Positions 34,701 to 43,440 of a stretch of 64,000 bases of DNA are shown one piece after another (within the stretch, counting starts at the first letter, position 1; every line of letters starts with the position of its first letter). A program made the position numbers and the translations under genes. Source of the stretch: Larix kaempferi (lineage: Eukaryota; Streptophyta; Pinopsida; Pinales; Pinaceae); contig BSBM01000190.1 in NCBI GenBank assembly GCA_027924585.1, positions 744,001-808,000 on the forward strand, given 5' to 3'. A model generated the notes under the pieces. That model was not told where the DNA came from. It saw only the letters and a list, made by a program, of their open reading frames with translations, and searched no databases.

Positions 34701-35873
34701 GCATTCCAGGGCATGTTCTATCTGAACAGCCCAATCCGGTTGGGAATATTCTGGTAATAGACATGGTTCAAATACCTTCATTTTAATACACTTCAGAGCC
34801 TGATCAATACTTGGATGATCTGACTCAAAGCTGAAGGTAAGTTGAAAACTTTCTATCATAAGAGGCCAAGTAAGAGTGCCTCTGCGCAATTCTGTTTCAG
34901 TGTACCAGTTCCTTGGAACTGTGTCCAATGTGTGGATGAATAGGTGAACCCACTCATCTTCCGGAATATCAGACCATTGCTGAATGCATGCTTCAATGTG
35001 TGACCTGGGGTCACTCTGTCCCTCATATTTGCGCAACACTTCTGCTGTAGTGTCCTGGAATCTGCGCAGTATCAGTCTGTGACAGTCTTGCCATGTGTGA
35101 ATATTCTCTTTATGCACACCCCACCATCTTGCGGGTGTAGTGCGCAGTGCTACATCCAATGCTTGTATGCGCTGTTGTTCTGGAAGCTGTTGTTCATATG
35201 CATGTATGAATTTGCTTACGTCAGTTAAACCATCAAAAATTGGAGTGTCAGTCAATTCTGTGCCAATCCATCGAATGGATTTAGTCATCATGGCGCAACG
35301 TCTTGCAGAAACCTCATGTAAGCGGTTCTGCCAGTTTTCCAATCCTGCATCTGAGTCTGATGTGCACGAGCTATCGCATCGCCAGCTGATATGGCCATCT
35401 GCTGTGGGATTGACATAGTCACTCTGACTAGAAGTCATCTGATACAAACTTTCCATGTGGCGCGCTTCTTCTTCTGCCCGAATGGGTTCTATATACCTTG
35501 GTCCTTGAATCGGATCAAGCGGTGCAATGACCCTAATCTGGTCATCCTCGAAGGTCATCTGTCTTTTCTTCAGATTAATGACAGCCAAATTATCAAATGC
35601 CCAGTCTATACCTAAAAGTGCTGGGTAAGGTCTACTATCATCCAGAATTTTGATTACTTCAAAGTCTGCAGAACTTCTTACTCCCTCGATCTCAATAGGT
35701 ACATTGGGTAATCTGCCCAATGGAGAGACTCGTTGCTGGTTCGTGAGTCTTAGCTGGATGGAGGATCTTGTAAGCTGAGGGCTTCCCATCTGTTCCCATG
35801 TCTGCATGGTGAGAACATTAACTTCTGAGCCCAAATCTAAAATGACTTCGTCCATGTCAAATGCTCCAATCTA
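31776..35873 (-). CDS. pol: gypsy Pol: protease, gag-like region, RT, RNase H, integrase
   Basis: The open frame 35855-31986 encodes 1,289 residues. An in-frame TAG (31986) separates the last 70 residues of the integrase C-terminus (31983-31776). Protease is at the start (DLGS, D7). Residues about 196-345 form a gag-like region ([20 protein letters not shown], then [16 protein letters not shown]). RT covers about 490-690 with [10 protein letters not shown] and the catalytic VYFDDW (648-651 region, near 33906-33920). RNase H has D795, E837 and D862. Integrase has Cys ligands (CDVCQ), and catalytic D1072, D1134 and E1170 with D-35-E spacing. The second zinc His is Asn (ARGNFAG). There is no chromodomain. 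Enzymatic residues are otherwise intact. The integrase zinc finger and the TAG argue against full function. Confidence 0.92.
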
Positions 35874-36296
35874 CGTTGTGAGCCTCATCTCTTTTCCAGT
35901 TCTAGTGTGACTCCCAATTTGGTGAACAGCACGTTGCGGCGTGTTCGTCGAAGTAGATTGTTGACATTTATCCAATAGGTGTTGAAGTTCCATAGTTGCT
36001 TTTTCATTGCGCAACAACTTTAAGCAGTTCCTTAGAAAAGTATGGACACTGCCTAGTGCATCTTCTTCATCGGGCCTTCCGGATGTAGTGGCCTGTTCTT
36101 GTACCAGGTTGTCTTGTCTTAGCACTTGCGATCTAATATCATTATGCGGAGTTGCGGCAGAACTTGAAGTTCTCGGATCTGAGAAATACTCTTGGGCTTG
36201 CTTGAATGCTTCTTTTTGCTTCTGCAGATTAAGTGGGGCTGGTTTAATATTAGCGCGGCGCACCCATTGCGTCGCTTGCTTTCCAGTTCTCGACTA
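35871..36296 (-). CDS. Gag-Pol linker segment between two TAG codons
   Basis: About 140 residues in the same frame as Gag (upstream) and Pol (downstream), bounded by TAG at 36294-36296 and TAG at 35871-35873. It is Gln/Ser/Thr-rich (NLQKQKEAFKQAQEYF, then HTFLRNCLKLLRNEKATMEL), with one amphipathic helix-like stretch and no known domain. It joins the end of Gag to the protease. If the TAGs are recent mutations, Gag and Pol were one polyprotein. If the TAGs are read through, this is a transframe-like spacer. Confidence 0.7.
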
Positions 36297-37859
36297 TGGC
36301 GCACCAGTGGTTGTTCCACTGCGCGTCACAATATTAACTGTAGGGTCTGGTTCCATTTTTTCTGCTCCAATCAATTGAATATTCTGGTTGACCTGTGGCG
36401 TCTTTGCTTGCATCTTAGCCATCAACTGAGGGCATTCTTCAATGATATGATCATAAGATTTACAATATCTGCAAAGGGTTGTAGGGTTTTGGAAATCTCT
36501 TGCAAAATGACCTTGCGCTCCACAATTATAACAAGTGATCTGGCCTCTTCCACGGCCAAAATTTGTTGCGTGTTCGCGGCCCCTATAATTTCCTGCTCGG
36601 CCGTTGCGAGTTTGGTCATACTGTGGACCTACTGCGGGTCCTTGTGCTTCTGATTGTACTCTATAAACATCGTGTTTCCTTTCCATCATAAGGTCATATG
36701 CTCTGCAATTGTTCTCATCATGGCCTACTGATTTACAGAAATTACAATATAGATTCTTTGGAGTTTGTACATATTTCTGAAGTAAGTGACATTCTTGTGG
36801 TCTATGACCTCTAGTTCTACAGATTTCACACCAAGGCCCCTGTGCCTGTGGTAAAGGGTTAGGTGCTCCAGTTGCAATATACTCTATGAAAACGGGACAG
36901 TGGTCCTTTGAATGACCCTGTGCTTTACATTTTGTACACCATATTTCTTCCTTAACATCCTTGCTTTTCTTAATATCATGCACTTGCAGGGTTAAGTTTT
37001 CTAATTGGTTCTGCAACTGCGCAACATCGTTGCTTGTTCCAGCAATTGGTGAAGCTTCTAGTTTCATAGCCATCTCTAGAGCTTGTTCCTGAGTAGTGAG
37101 ATTCTGTTGCATAAGAGGAAGTCTAATGTGTGGAAGCAGCGCAGCAATGAACCATTCCTTATGCTGTTGTGGTGCAAACTCAAAGCTTACTTGATCTATC
37201 AAGGCTTTGAACTTTTGGTCAAAGTCCCATACTGACTCTGTAGGTAACTGTTTTATGTCTTTGAGCTCTGTTATACACTGTGATTCTGATTTAGGTTTCT
37301 TGAATTCTCTAATCATAGCATTTCTGACATCAGCAAGCATTCTATTCTGTGCTGCTGAGTATTTCATGAACCAATTTAAGGCTCTTTCTCTTAATGTGGT
37401 TGCTAACTGAACCAGTTTAACAGCATCATCATTAATTTTCTTAATTGTCCAAATGGCTTCACATAGGAACCAGTGTTGCTCAGGGTCTTCTATCCCTGTT
37501 CCTCTAAAAGTTGGTAGTTTCATGTCATCACCCATCTTTCTTGCGCTAGGTTGAGGTGAAGGGGCTGTAGCAGTGCTTCTGGGCTGGTTAAACAAAGGTG
37601 GCACAGAGGTACTAGAAGTACCGTGTGGGCTACTAGAAGGTGTTACTGTGGGATTATACTGAGCTTCGTCTGGCTTTTGCGGTGTAAAAGGGTAATAAGG
37701 GGTATGAGCGCTCCCTTGTCTTTCTATGTGGCTTGCTCTAGGAACTTGACTGTCTTGTGGGCCCGACTCAAAAGAATGTTGGTCAAGGCCTACTTTATAC
37801 CGTTTTCCACTACGAGTGCAACCAATAACTTCAAGGTCACTATCAGAGTCTACGGACAT
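36294..37859 (-). CDS. gag: gypsy Gag with five CCHC zinc knuckles
   Basis: 521 residues from the ATG at 37859. The first 110 residues are Ser/Pro-rich. The capsid-type gag domain covers about 112-275 (MKLPTFRGTGIEDPEQHWFL, TTLRERALNWFMKYSA, EFKKPKSESQCITELKDIKQ). Zinc knuckles lie at 308-321, 344-357, 372-385, 443-456 and 463-476. Four have all ligands; the fourth has Phe for the last Cys (CYNCGAQGHFARDF). Five knuckles is many, as plant gypsy Gags usually have one. The frame continues upstream through a TAG (37872-37874) into another 150 residues, so the true Gag N-terminus lies near 38327-38246. Confidence 0.9.
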   Translation of the reverse strand: MSVDSDSDLEVIGCTRSGKRYKVGLDQHSFESGPQDSQVPRASHIERQGSAHTPYYPFTPQKPDEAQYNPTVTPSSSPHGTSSTSVPPLFNQPRSTATAPSPQPSARKMGDDMKLPTFRGTGIEDPEQHWFLCEAIWTIKKINDDAVKLVQLATTLRERALNWFMKYSAAQNRMLADVRNAMIREFKKPKSESQCITELKDIKQLPTESVWDFDQKFKALIDQVSFEFAPQQHKEWFIAALLPHIRLPLMQQNLTTQEQALEMAMKLEASPIAGTSNDVAQLQNQLENLTLQVHDIKKSKDVKEEIWCTKCKAQGHSKDHCPVFIEYIATGAPNPLPQAQGPWCEICRTRGHRPQECHLLQKYVQTPKNLYCNFCKSVGHDENNCRAYDLMMERKHDVYRVQSEAQGPAVGPQYDQTRNGRAGNYRGREHATNFGRGRGQITCYNCGAQGHFARDFQNPTTLCRYCKSYDHIIEECPQLMAKMQAKTPQVNQNIQLIGAEKMEPDPTVNIVTRSGTTTGAP

Positions 37860-37871
37860 TACTTGTCTATG

Positions 37872-38327
37872 CTATTCATCTGAAGCTATACATAGTTTTG
37901 CTTTTTCATACAGAAGCATTTTAATCCATAAGTTCAAAGAATTTAAGAACTTACCTCTATGTGCTTGGAAGAAACTCCTCTCAGCTTCACTAAAACTCTT
38001 TCTTGTATCCACTGCAAACTCAGTGATGAAACCTTCCAGCAGACTATTCAACCAAAATTCTACTGCGCGGGACATAGAATTATCTACCCGCTTCAAAATA
38101 CTGACTAGCTCAGGGGTCCAAGCGACTGGTCGATCAATATGCATAGTGGGTCTAGTATCTGCTAACTTGGCTATCCAAGCATGCAACTCAAGTGCAAATG
38201 TGACAAAGAAAATTTCGTGAAGGTCAGTATAGATATACTTCTGCAACCAGTCTTCTGTCTGGAGCCTAGAGCTTCTATTTTCTTGTTCAGCGAACTCTTT
38301 AGCCTTTAAATCGAACCAGTCCTGAAT
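37872..38327 (-). CDS. Gag N-terminal segment upstream of a TAG
   Basis: In the gag frame, open from the TAA at 38328-38330 down to the TAG at 37872. It is helical and aromatic-rich (DLHEIFFVTFALELHAWIAK, then SRAVEFWLNSLLEGFITEFA). There is no ATG near the start, so the initiation codon is unclear or mutated. It continues into Gag after the TAG without a frame change. It may be a matrix-like region; this is inference from position only. Confidence 0.6.
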   Translation of the reverse strand: MQDWFDLKAKEFAEQENRSSRLQTEDWLQKYIYTDLHEIFFVTFALELHAWIAKLADTRPTMHIDRPVAWTPELVSILKRVDNSMSRAVEFWLNSLLEGFITEFAVDTRKSFSEAERSFFQAHRGKFLNSLNLWIKMLLYEKAKLCIASDE

Positions 38328-38347
38328 TTATATAGCTGTAGGATTCC

Positions 38348-38656
38348 ATTAACACATTTGTTAGCTGAGCAAGTCTCAAGGCAACAGAACCATTTGTTGG
38401 CTTCAGCAACAATCTCCTACGTCGCAGAAATAGCAAGTCTCACAGTAACAAGTCACAAGGAAACAGAACCATTTGTTGGCTCAACAACAGGGTTCAAAGC
38501 AACGGAACCATTTGTTGGCTCAACAACAGGGTTCAAGGCAACAGAAATGAAGTGATCAAGAAGTCATAAGGCAACGGAACCATTTGTTGGCTCAACAACA
38601 GGGTTCAAAGCAACGGAAATGAAGTGATCAAGAAGTCGTAAGGCAACGGAACCATT
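38348..38656 (-). repeat. leader tandem repeats carrying PBS copies
   Basis: The 23-bp LTR-end/PBS junction (plus strand GGCAACGGAACCATTTGTTGG and variants) occurs five times: 38380, 38459, 38498, 38570 and the true one at 38642. Copies are separated by shared spacers (CAACAACAGGGTTCAA, GAAATGAAGTGATCAAGAAG). The outermost repeat abuts the 5' LTR. Confidence 0.85.
38642..38654 (-). other. primer-binding site of the 13-kb gypsy element
   Basis: Minus strand: LTR end AGCCAACA, two bases AA, then TGGTTCCGTTGCC. The form resembles TGGTGCCGTTGCC-type PBSs of plant gypsy elements. The tRNA is not assignable without a tRNA set. Confidence 0.75.
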
Positions 38657-40154
38657 TGTTGGCTGCTTTTTGGACAGACCCAGGTTTTAATGAAGCGCAG
38701 CAACAAAAACCCCTTGGCGCACTAGCCCTCTCGGCAACGAGCTGTGCAGCAGCTCGAGGTCTCACCCGAAGTGGCTATGGGGGGGCTAAGGAATCAGATT
38801 TCCTTAACCTAGGCGACGTGGAGACTGCTCTCTCTTCCTCGACAATTCCTCTAAGGCGAATGTCTGACCCTTCTTCAGACTCCCAAGCGCGGCAGCTCTC
38901 ATCTCCCGCTCAGCAGCCTAGCTGCGCGGTATTTCCACTCCTGCGCTAGGACCAATTATCCTCTGCGCCGATACTCTATGTATCGTTTCCGCTTGCGCAC
39001 CCGTCGCAGCCACGCATTCCTCTATTGCTGCGGCGACAGCGTCTTACCGATTCCTTCCGACACTTAATGCTTATAATTCCCAAGGAAGCTCCAAGAACTT
39101 ACTCAACACACTCATAAAGATAATGCAACATTCAAGTATACGCTGGTAGTAAACTAAAACAGGCAATCACCTCAATCACAGCATCACAACAACGAGAAAT
39201 ATGAAGTCCACCTCCACGGGGAAAACCACGTCCACGGGAGTATCTTGTATTAACCAGAAAATGATAGAATTACACAATATGTTGCGCACACAGCTGCAGC
39301 CTTAGATCTTTCCAGGAAACTTCATGCACACAGCTGGGAGCCCTTCTCTCGATCTAGTCTCTTCCTCTTCAGAGATTACAATATTTCAGACGTCGACTCA
39401 GACTGTCTGCAACTCAAGGATTAGCTTCAATGCTAACCAGCTCTAACTCCTATTTTCTAGCAACACGGTAGAAAACAACCAACAAGATCGTAACAGAGGA
39501 TGATCAACTCGATCACTCCTTCTTACATCTAGTATCTTCTAGCTAGCTCACTCACAGGCTTAGCTAACTGACTAACTAACTAACTGGTTCACTAACTAGC
39601 TAACATCTACCCTTTACAATTATACATATATATAGGTGGCCATGGCGGTCGCACCTTTACAAAACTGTGGGCCTTTCCCAGCAGTAATCCCCAAAAACCC
39701 TAACCACAGACATGGCTAGGTGCACTGTAGGTGCCGCTTGCAGTCATGTCGCCGCTTCCTACAGGCTCCATGATTTCCGGTGCAGCTTGCGGGTATGGGC
39801 GCCTTGTCCTTCACCTTCAATGCTTTGGTCCGTTGCTCCTCCTTGATCCGAGCAACCATAACTTCTGTACTTAGCCTTAATGAGGGTAGCTGAGCCCTCT
39901 ACTCCATTGCTTCATTTATTGTGGTAGCTGGGCTTTCTACTCAGCTACCTTTATTCTCTTCTGACGTGCGCATGAGCTCCACGATTTCTGGTCCGTAATC
40001 TGCGCTGAGATTATCCATCTGGCACCGTACTGCGCACCGTCTGCTTCTGTCCCAAAATTGGCACTTACTCAAAATTTATCACTTTCTCTTCCACACTTGT
40101 GCTTTTCCCTCAAAATTCGCAGCTTTTACCATAGCTGCGACCTTGGCTCCAACA
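38657..40154 (-). repeat. 5' LTR of the 13-kb gypsy element
   Basis: 1,498 bp with the same termini as 26798-28295; the TSD ATGCG follows at 40155-40159. Confidence 0.95.
39625..39636 (-). promoter_or_regulatory. TATA box of the gypsy 5' LTR
   Basis: Plus strand CATATATATAGG reads CCTATATATATG on the minus strand, about 520 bp into the LTR, conserved in both LTRs. It is followed (minus sense) by a GTAAAGGG stretch and CTAA-type repeats. Confidence 0.5.
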
Positions 40155-40235
40155 ATGCGTCATCCAGCAATGACACACATATCGAATGGAGGAAGTGCAT
40201 CGCTGATGCTTTGTTTCTAAATACGAGGTGCGTCG

Positions 40236-41553
40236 GTGGAAAGGCGACCCAAAAACTTCAAATTCAAGAAAAAAATTAATTTGTATTGCCATAAAATGTT
40301 TTTAACTCCCTTTAAATTGATGTACATGCAGAATTCACTAATCAAAATGGTGCAATGGAAGGAGAGGGAGCATAAATTGGAAGATATCCAAGAAGAAAAT
40401 GATCCCCATTTGGTCAATGCTTTGAGGGAATGTGGATTGCTAAAATTCTTCCAAGTGCAAGGAATGACAACTTAAATTCAGTTGTTGGATTACTTGATTC
40501 AAATGTGGAAGCCACATCAACAATACTTTCAAGTTGGGACTCATATCCTTACATTGGATATAGAGGACATTTACTTTCTAACGGGGTTGTCAAGACATGG
40601 AGCTCTAGTGTCACTTTCTAGTCCTAGAGGTGGTGATAGGACTACTTAGGATTTGATTGCACATTTTTTCACTCTTGGGACTCAGATGTTAGGTGGGAAG
40701 ATTCCCATCAAGAATGTGCAAGATCGTCCTTTAAGGACTGTTCTATTTACCATTGATAGAGTAGCAAGTATTAGGGCTCCGCATCAAGCTACAAGAGCTC
40801 ACATGATTTATTCCATAGAGTGCATGGCTCCCACAGTATTCAAATGGTGTGGGGGGCTCCTAGCAAACCTGAAAGAACAACTGACAAAATGCAGAACAGG
40901 GGAAATCAAACAGTTTGGCTATGGATCGATTGTAGTCTCCGTCTTCCTAGAGAGGGTCCCCCTTCTTCATCCACAGGTAGATATTAGTGACCTTGAGCCA
41001 CGAGATCCATGTATGATGAGATGGGTTGAGGTGATGGCTCGGCATGGTGGTGGTGGGACTATGATCACTTATGGGCCTACCTTCTTCAGATGGTTACGTA
41101 GTCAGATACTTATGGTAGAATACTATGCATATGCGAGAGCAGATTTTCGAGGGGATCCAGACTTATCACTTCCAACGGGAGGGAACTGAGGTGAACTAGG
41201 TAAGAAGAAAACTATTGTGTTTTTTAATTTTTTTATCAATTTTATGATTTTTCATTTTTTTAGTACTGATATTTCCTACTTTGCTACACATATATTGGGC
41301 CTTAGAGACCAGTTGGATCTTCGCCTATTAAAAGGCAAGGAGGAGTTAGAGCAGCAGCAGTCGACCAAGAGGCAGTAGAGGAGCTTCGGGTATCAAGGAG
41401 AACCTCCAGAGACTGACTGTAGATATCCCAGATACATCCATAGATGACCTGCCACGACGCTATCAACATCACACAGCTAGGGTATCTGGTCGTTTTGATC
41501 GACTACTACGTCAAGTGGAGAGGGATGTCATGTGCTATAATGAGCAACAGTAG
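40236..41553 (+). pseudogene. plant-mobile-domain-like (PMD) protein remnant
   Basis: One frame from 40236 to 41189, broken by TAA (40473) and TAG (about 40648). Key blocks are VNALRECGLLKFFQVQG, MWKPHQQYFQVGTHILTLDI, EDIYFLTGLSRHGALVSL and, later, QATRAHMIYSIECMAPTVF. The L-T-L-x-D-(I/V)-x-x-L-T-G-L core is characteristic of plant mobile domain proteins found in MAIL1-type genes and in transposons. A possible last segment lies at 41345-41553 (VSGRFDRLLRQVERDVMCYN). It stands antisense to the gypsy relic 41809-48010, just past that element's pol. It could be an antisense ORF carried by the element or a neighbouring host relic. Confidence 0.6.
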
Positions 41554-41808
41554 TAGAAGGATATATATGTAGCAATGTATTGAAATCCATGAGCTTCATA
41601 TTTTTCGTAGACATGATAGATGGAAAGCTATGGGATTCAAATTTTTTGTATCAATACTTCTTGTAAAACTTTTACCAGGCTTAATATAAAATATTACCTA
41701 GCGATTTATACAATGTGTCTTTATGATGAATACGGGTCTCAAGTATGTTTCTTATGTACTGATGGATAATTTACATGTTGTGAAAATTATACATTTTTAC
41801 TAAAATGC
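41554..41808. other. short non-coding gap
   Basis: AT-rich sequence between the plus-strand PMD-like pseudogene and the minus-strand gypsy relic. Nothing recognised. Confidence 0.5.
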
Positions 41809-42165
41809 TTAAAAATGTGCAATGTGCCAATCTAATATAAAGTTAGCTAATGAATGTGCAATCGTGTTCATACGCCTCGGGATATGTTGGTATTGAACAA
41901 ACTCAAAAGATATTTCTAGGAGACGTACTCGCCGAAACAGGGGAAGCAATGTAGGGTCACGGATGGCATAGACTTGGTTCAAGTGAAAGACTATAATCTG
42001 GGAGTCTAGGTGAACAACGATACGAATCACTACATGGTAGGAAGCGTCAGTTAATAATCCAATCACCGCATGGTATTCGACAGTATTATTAGTTTCATAA
42101 CCTAAGCAAACTCCACCTGAACTTATCAATTAATCACCGGGGGAATAAATTATCCAGGCTGTCGA
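41809..42165 (-). pseudogene. extra plant-type (archaeal-like) RNase H, after integrase
   Basis: Reading minus from about 42165: AWIIYS, then a frame disturbance where the first catalytic Asp belongs, then LISSGGVCLGYETNNTVEYH (Glu), VVHLDSQIIV (Asp), YQHIPRRMNTIAHSLANF (the RxxNxxAD-like motif, with His in place of Asp). This is the same RVT_3-type fold as at 11517-11900, but here it lies downstream of the integrase. Two of four catalytic positions are lost, so it is inactive. Confidence 0.75.
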
Positions 42166-42354
42166 ACTGAGGTTTCGGGTGTTCTAGCTAGCACTATCCG
42201 CGAATCCATAACAGGTTTCCATTTGCACATCCAGGCAGAACATGGTATAAGCAGTTATAATTGGAATGAGACCCTAACACACTAAAAGGAAAGTGTCACA
42301 CCAAATCAAACACATGTTATATACAATATATACAAAGTACTAATGTAGGATGAC

Positions 42355-43440
42355 CTAAGAATAGTACATTTTTAGGTAGAGCCCATTTTGAGACTCCCCT
42401 AAGGGTATTCCGTCGTAATCGACCAACTCATAAGATCCTTTTTCCAAAACACGCTTTACAATGTATGGTCCATGCCACATGGACTCAAGTTTACCTGCCC
42501 CCAATTTATCATGTTTTTGGTCATATGTCAAAACCAAATCACCCTCATTAAAGATGCGGGATTTTACATATTTATCATATTGGGATTTGATGCGTTTCTT
42601 GTGTGCTTCATTGTCCAAAGAAACATCACAGTGAGTCTCATCGAGTCTGGATAAGTATCAGAATCTCTCTTCCTCGGCAGTAGTATTTGGTAGGAGTTCG
42701 ATGGCTAGCTTCAAAGACAAAATCTCGTACTCAATAGGAAATACTGCCTCCAGTCCATATACCAATTGAAAATGCGTGAACCTGGTAGCAGTCTTGATAG
42801 AGGTTCTATATTCCCAAAGGGATGAAAAGAGCATTAAGTGCCAGTTTGATCTATGGGTCCCTACCATGTGTTGTATCATGGTTTTCAAGACCTTATTGAT
42901 GGCCTCTACTTGACCCTTCACTTGGGGATAGTAGTTCATCGATAAATCCCAATTTTGCGCTGAGTTCAGTTACCATTTGGTTCAGGAAATGTGATCCATA
43001 GTCTGTGACAATGGATCGTGGAACCCCAAAGCTAGAAATAACATGATTGAACATGAAGAGTGCGGCAGTTTTTTCATCTTCATTATATTAGGCATAGCCT
43101 CGACCCATTTAGTGAAATAGTCAACAACTACAATAGCATATCCATGCCCCCCGACCGAGGTAGGATTATAGTGAATAAAATATATGCCCCATTTTGCAAA
43201 CAGTCTAACAGAAATAAATGAGTGTAAAGGGGTGATATGAGTGCACTTTTTGGAATGAAAAAACTGGCAGGGAGGACACTTATTAATGGCTTCCATGCAA
43301 TCTTTAAATATGGATGTCCAGAAGTATCCTGTGTATAATATCTTCTAGGTTGTAGCCATCCCAAAGAGGTGACCGCCACATGCTCCTGAGTGGCAGTCAT
43401 TCAGAACACGCACAGCCTCCTCGTGAGTCGAACATATTCG
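42355..43440 (-). pseudogene. gypsy integrase remnant
   Basis: From upstream to downstream: an HHCC zinc finger (DCHSGACGGHLFG, then CPPCQFFH), the catalytic core (WGIYFIHYNPTSVGG, with His where the first Asp usually stands, then SQTMDHIS with the second Asp, and QVKGQVEAINKVLKTMIQH with the Glu), and a C-terminal domain GDLVLTYDQKHDKLGAGKLE then MWHGPYIVKRVLEKGSYELV. Three frames are needed to read it. No chromodomain is present. Confidence 0.8.

Larger units (their letters stand above)
26798..40154 (-). mobile_element. full-length Ty3/gypsy LTR retrotransposon with third ORF
   Basis: Two 1,498-bp LTRs (26798-28295 and 38657-40154) are flanked by the perfect TSD ATGCG (26793-26797 and 40155-40159). 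On the minus strand the order is 5' LTR, PBS (38654-38642), a leader with PBS-bearing repeats, gag (38327-36294), a linker, pol (35873-31776), spacer, third ORF (31031-28350), polypurine tract (TTAGGGGCC, 28305-28296) and 3' LTR. By eye the LTRs differ at about 45 sites, roughly 40 of them transitions, so they are about 97% identical. The insertion is moderately old, and the coding frame carries several stops. Confidence 0.95.
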
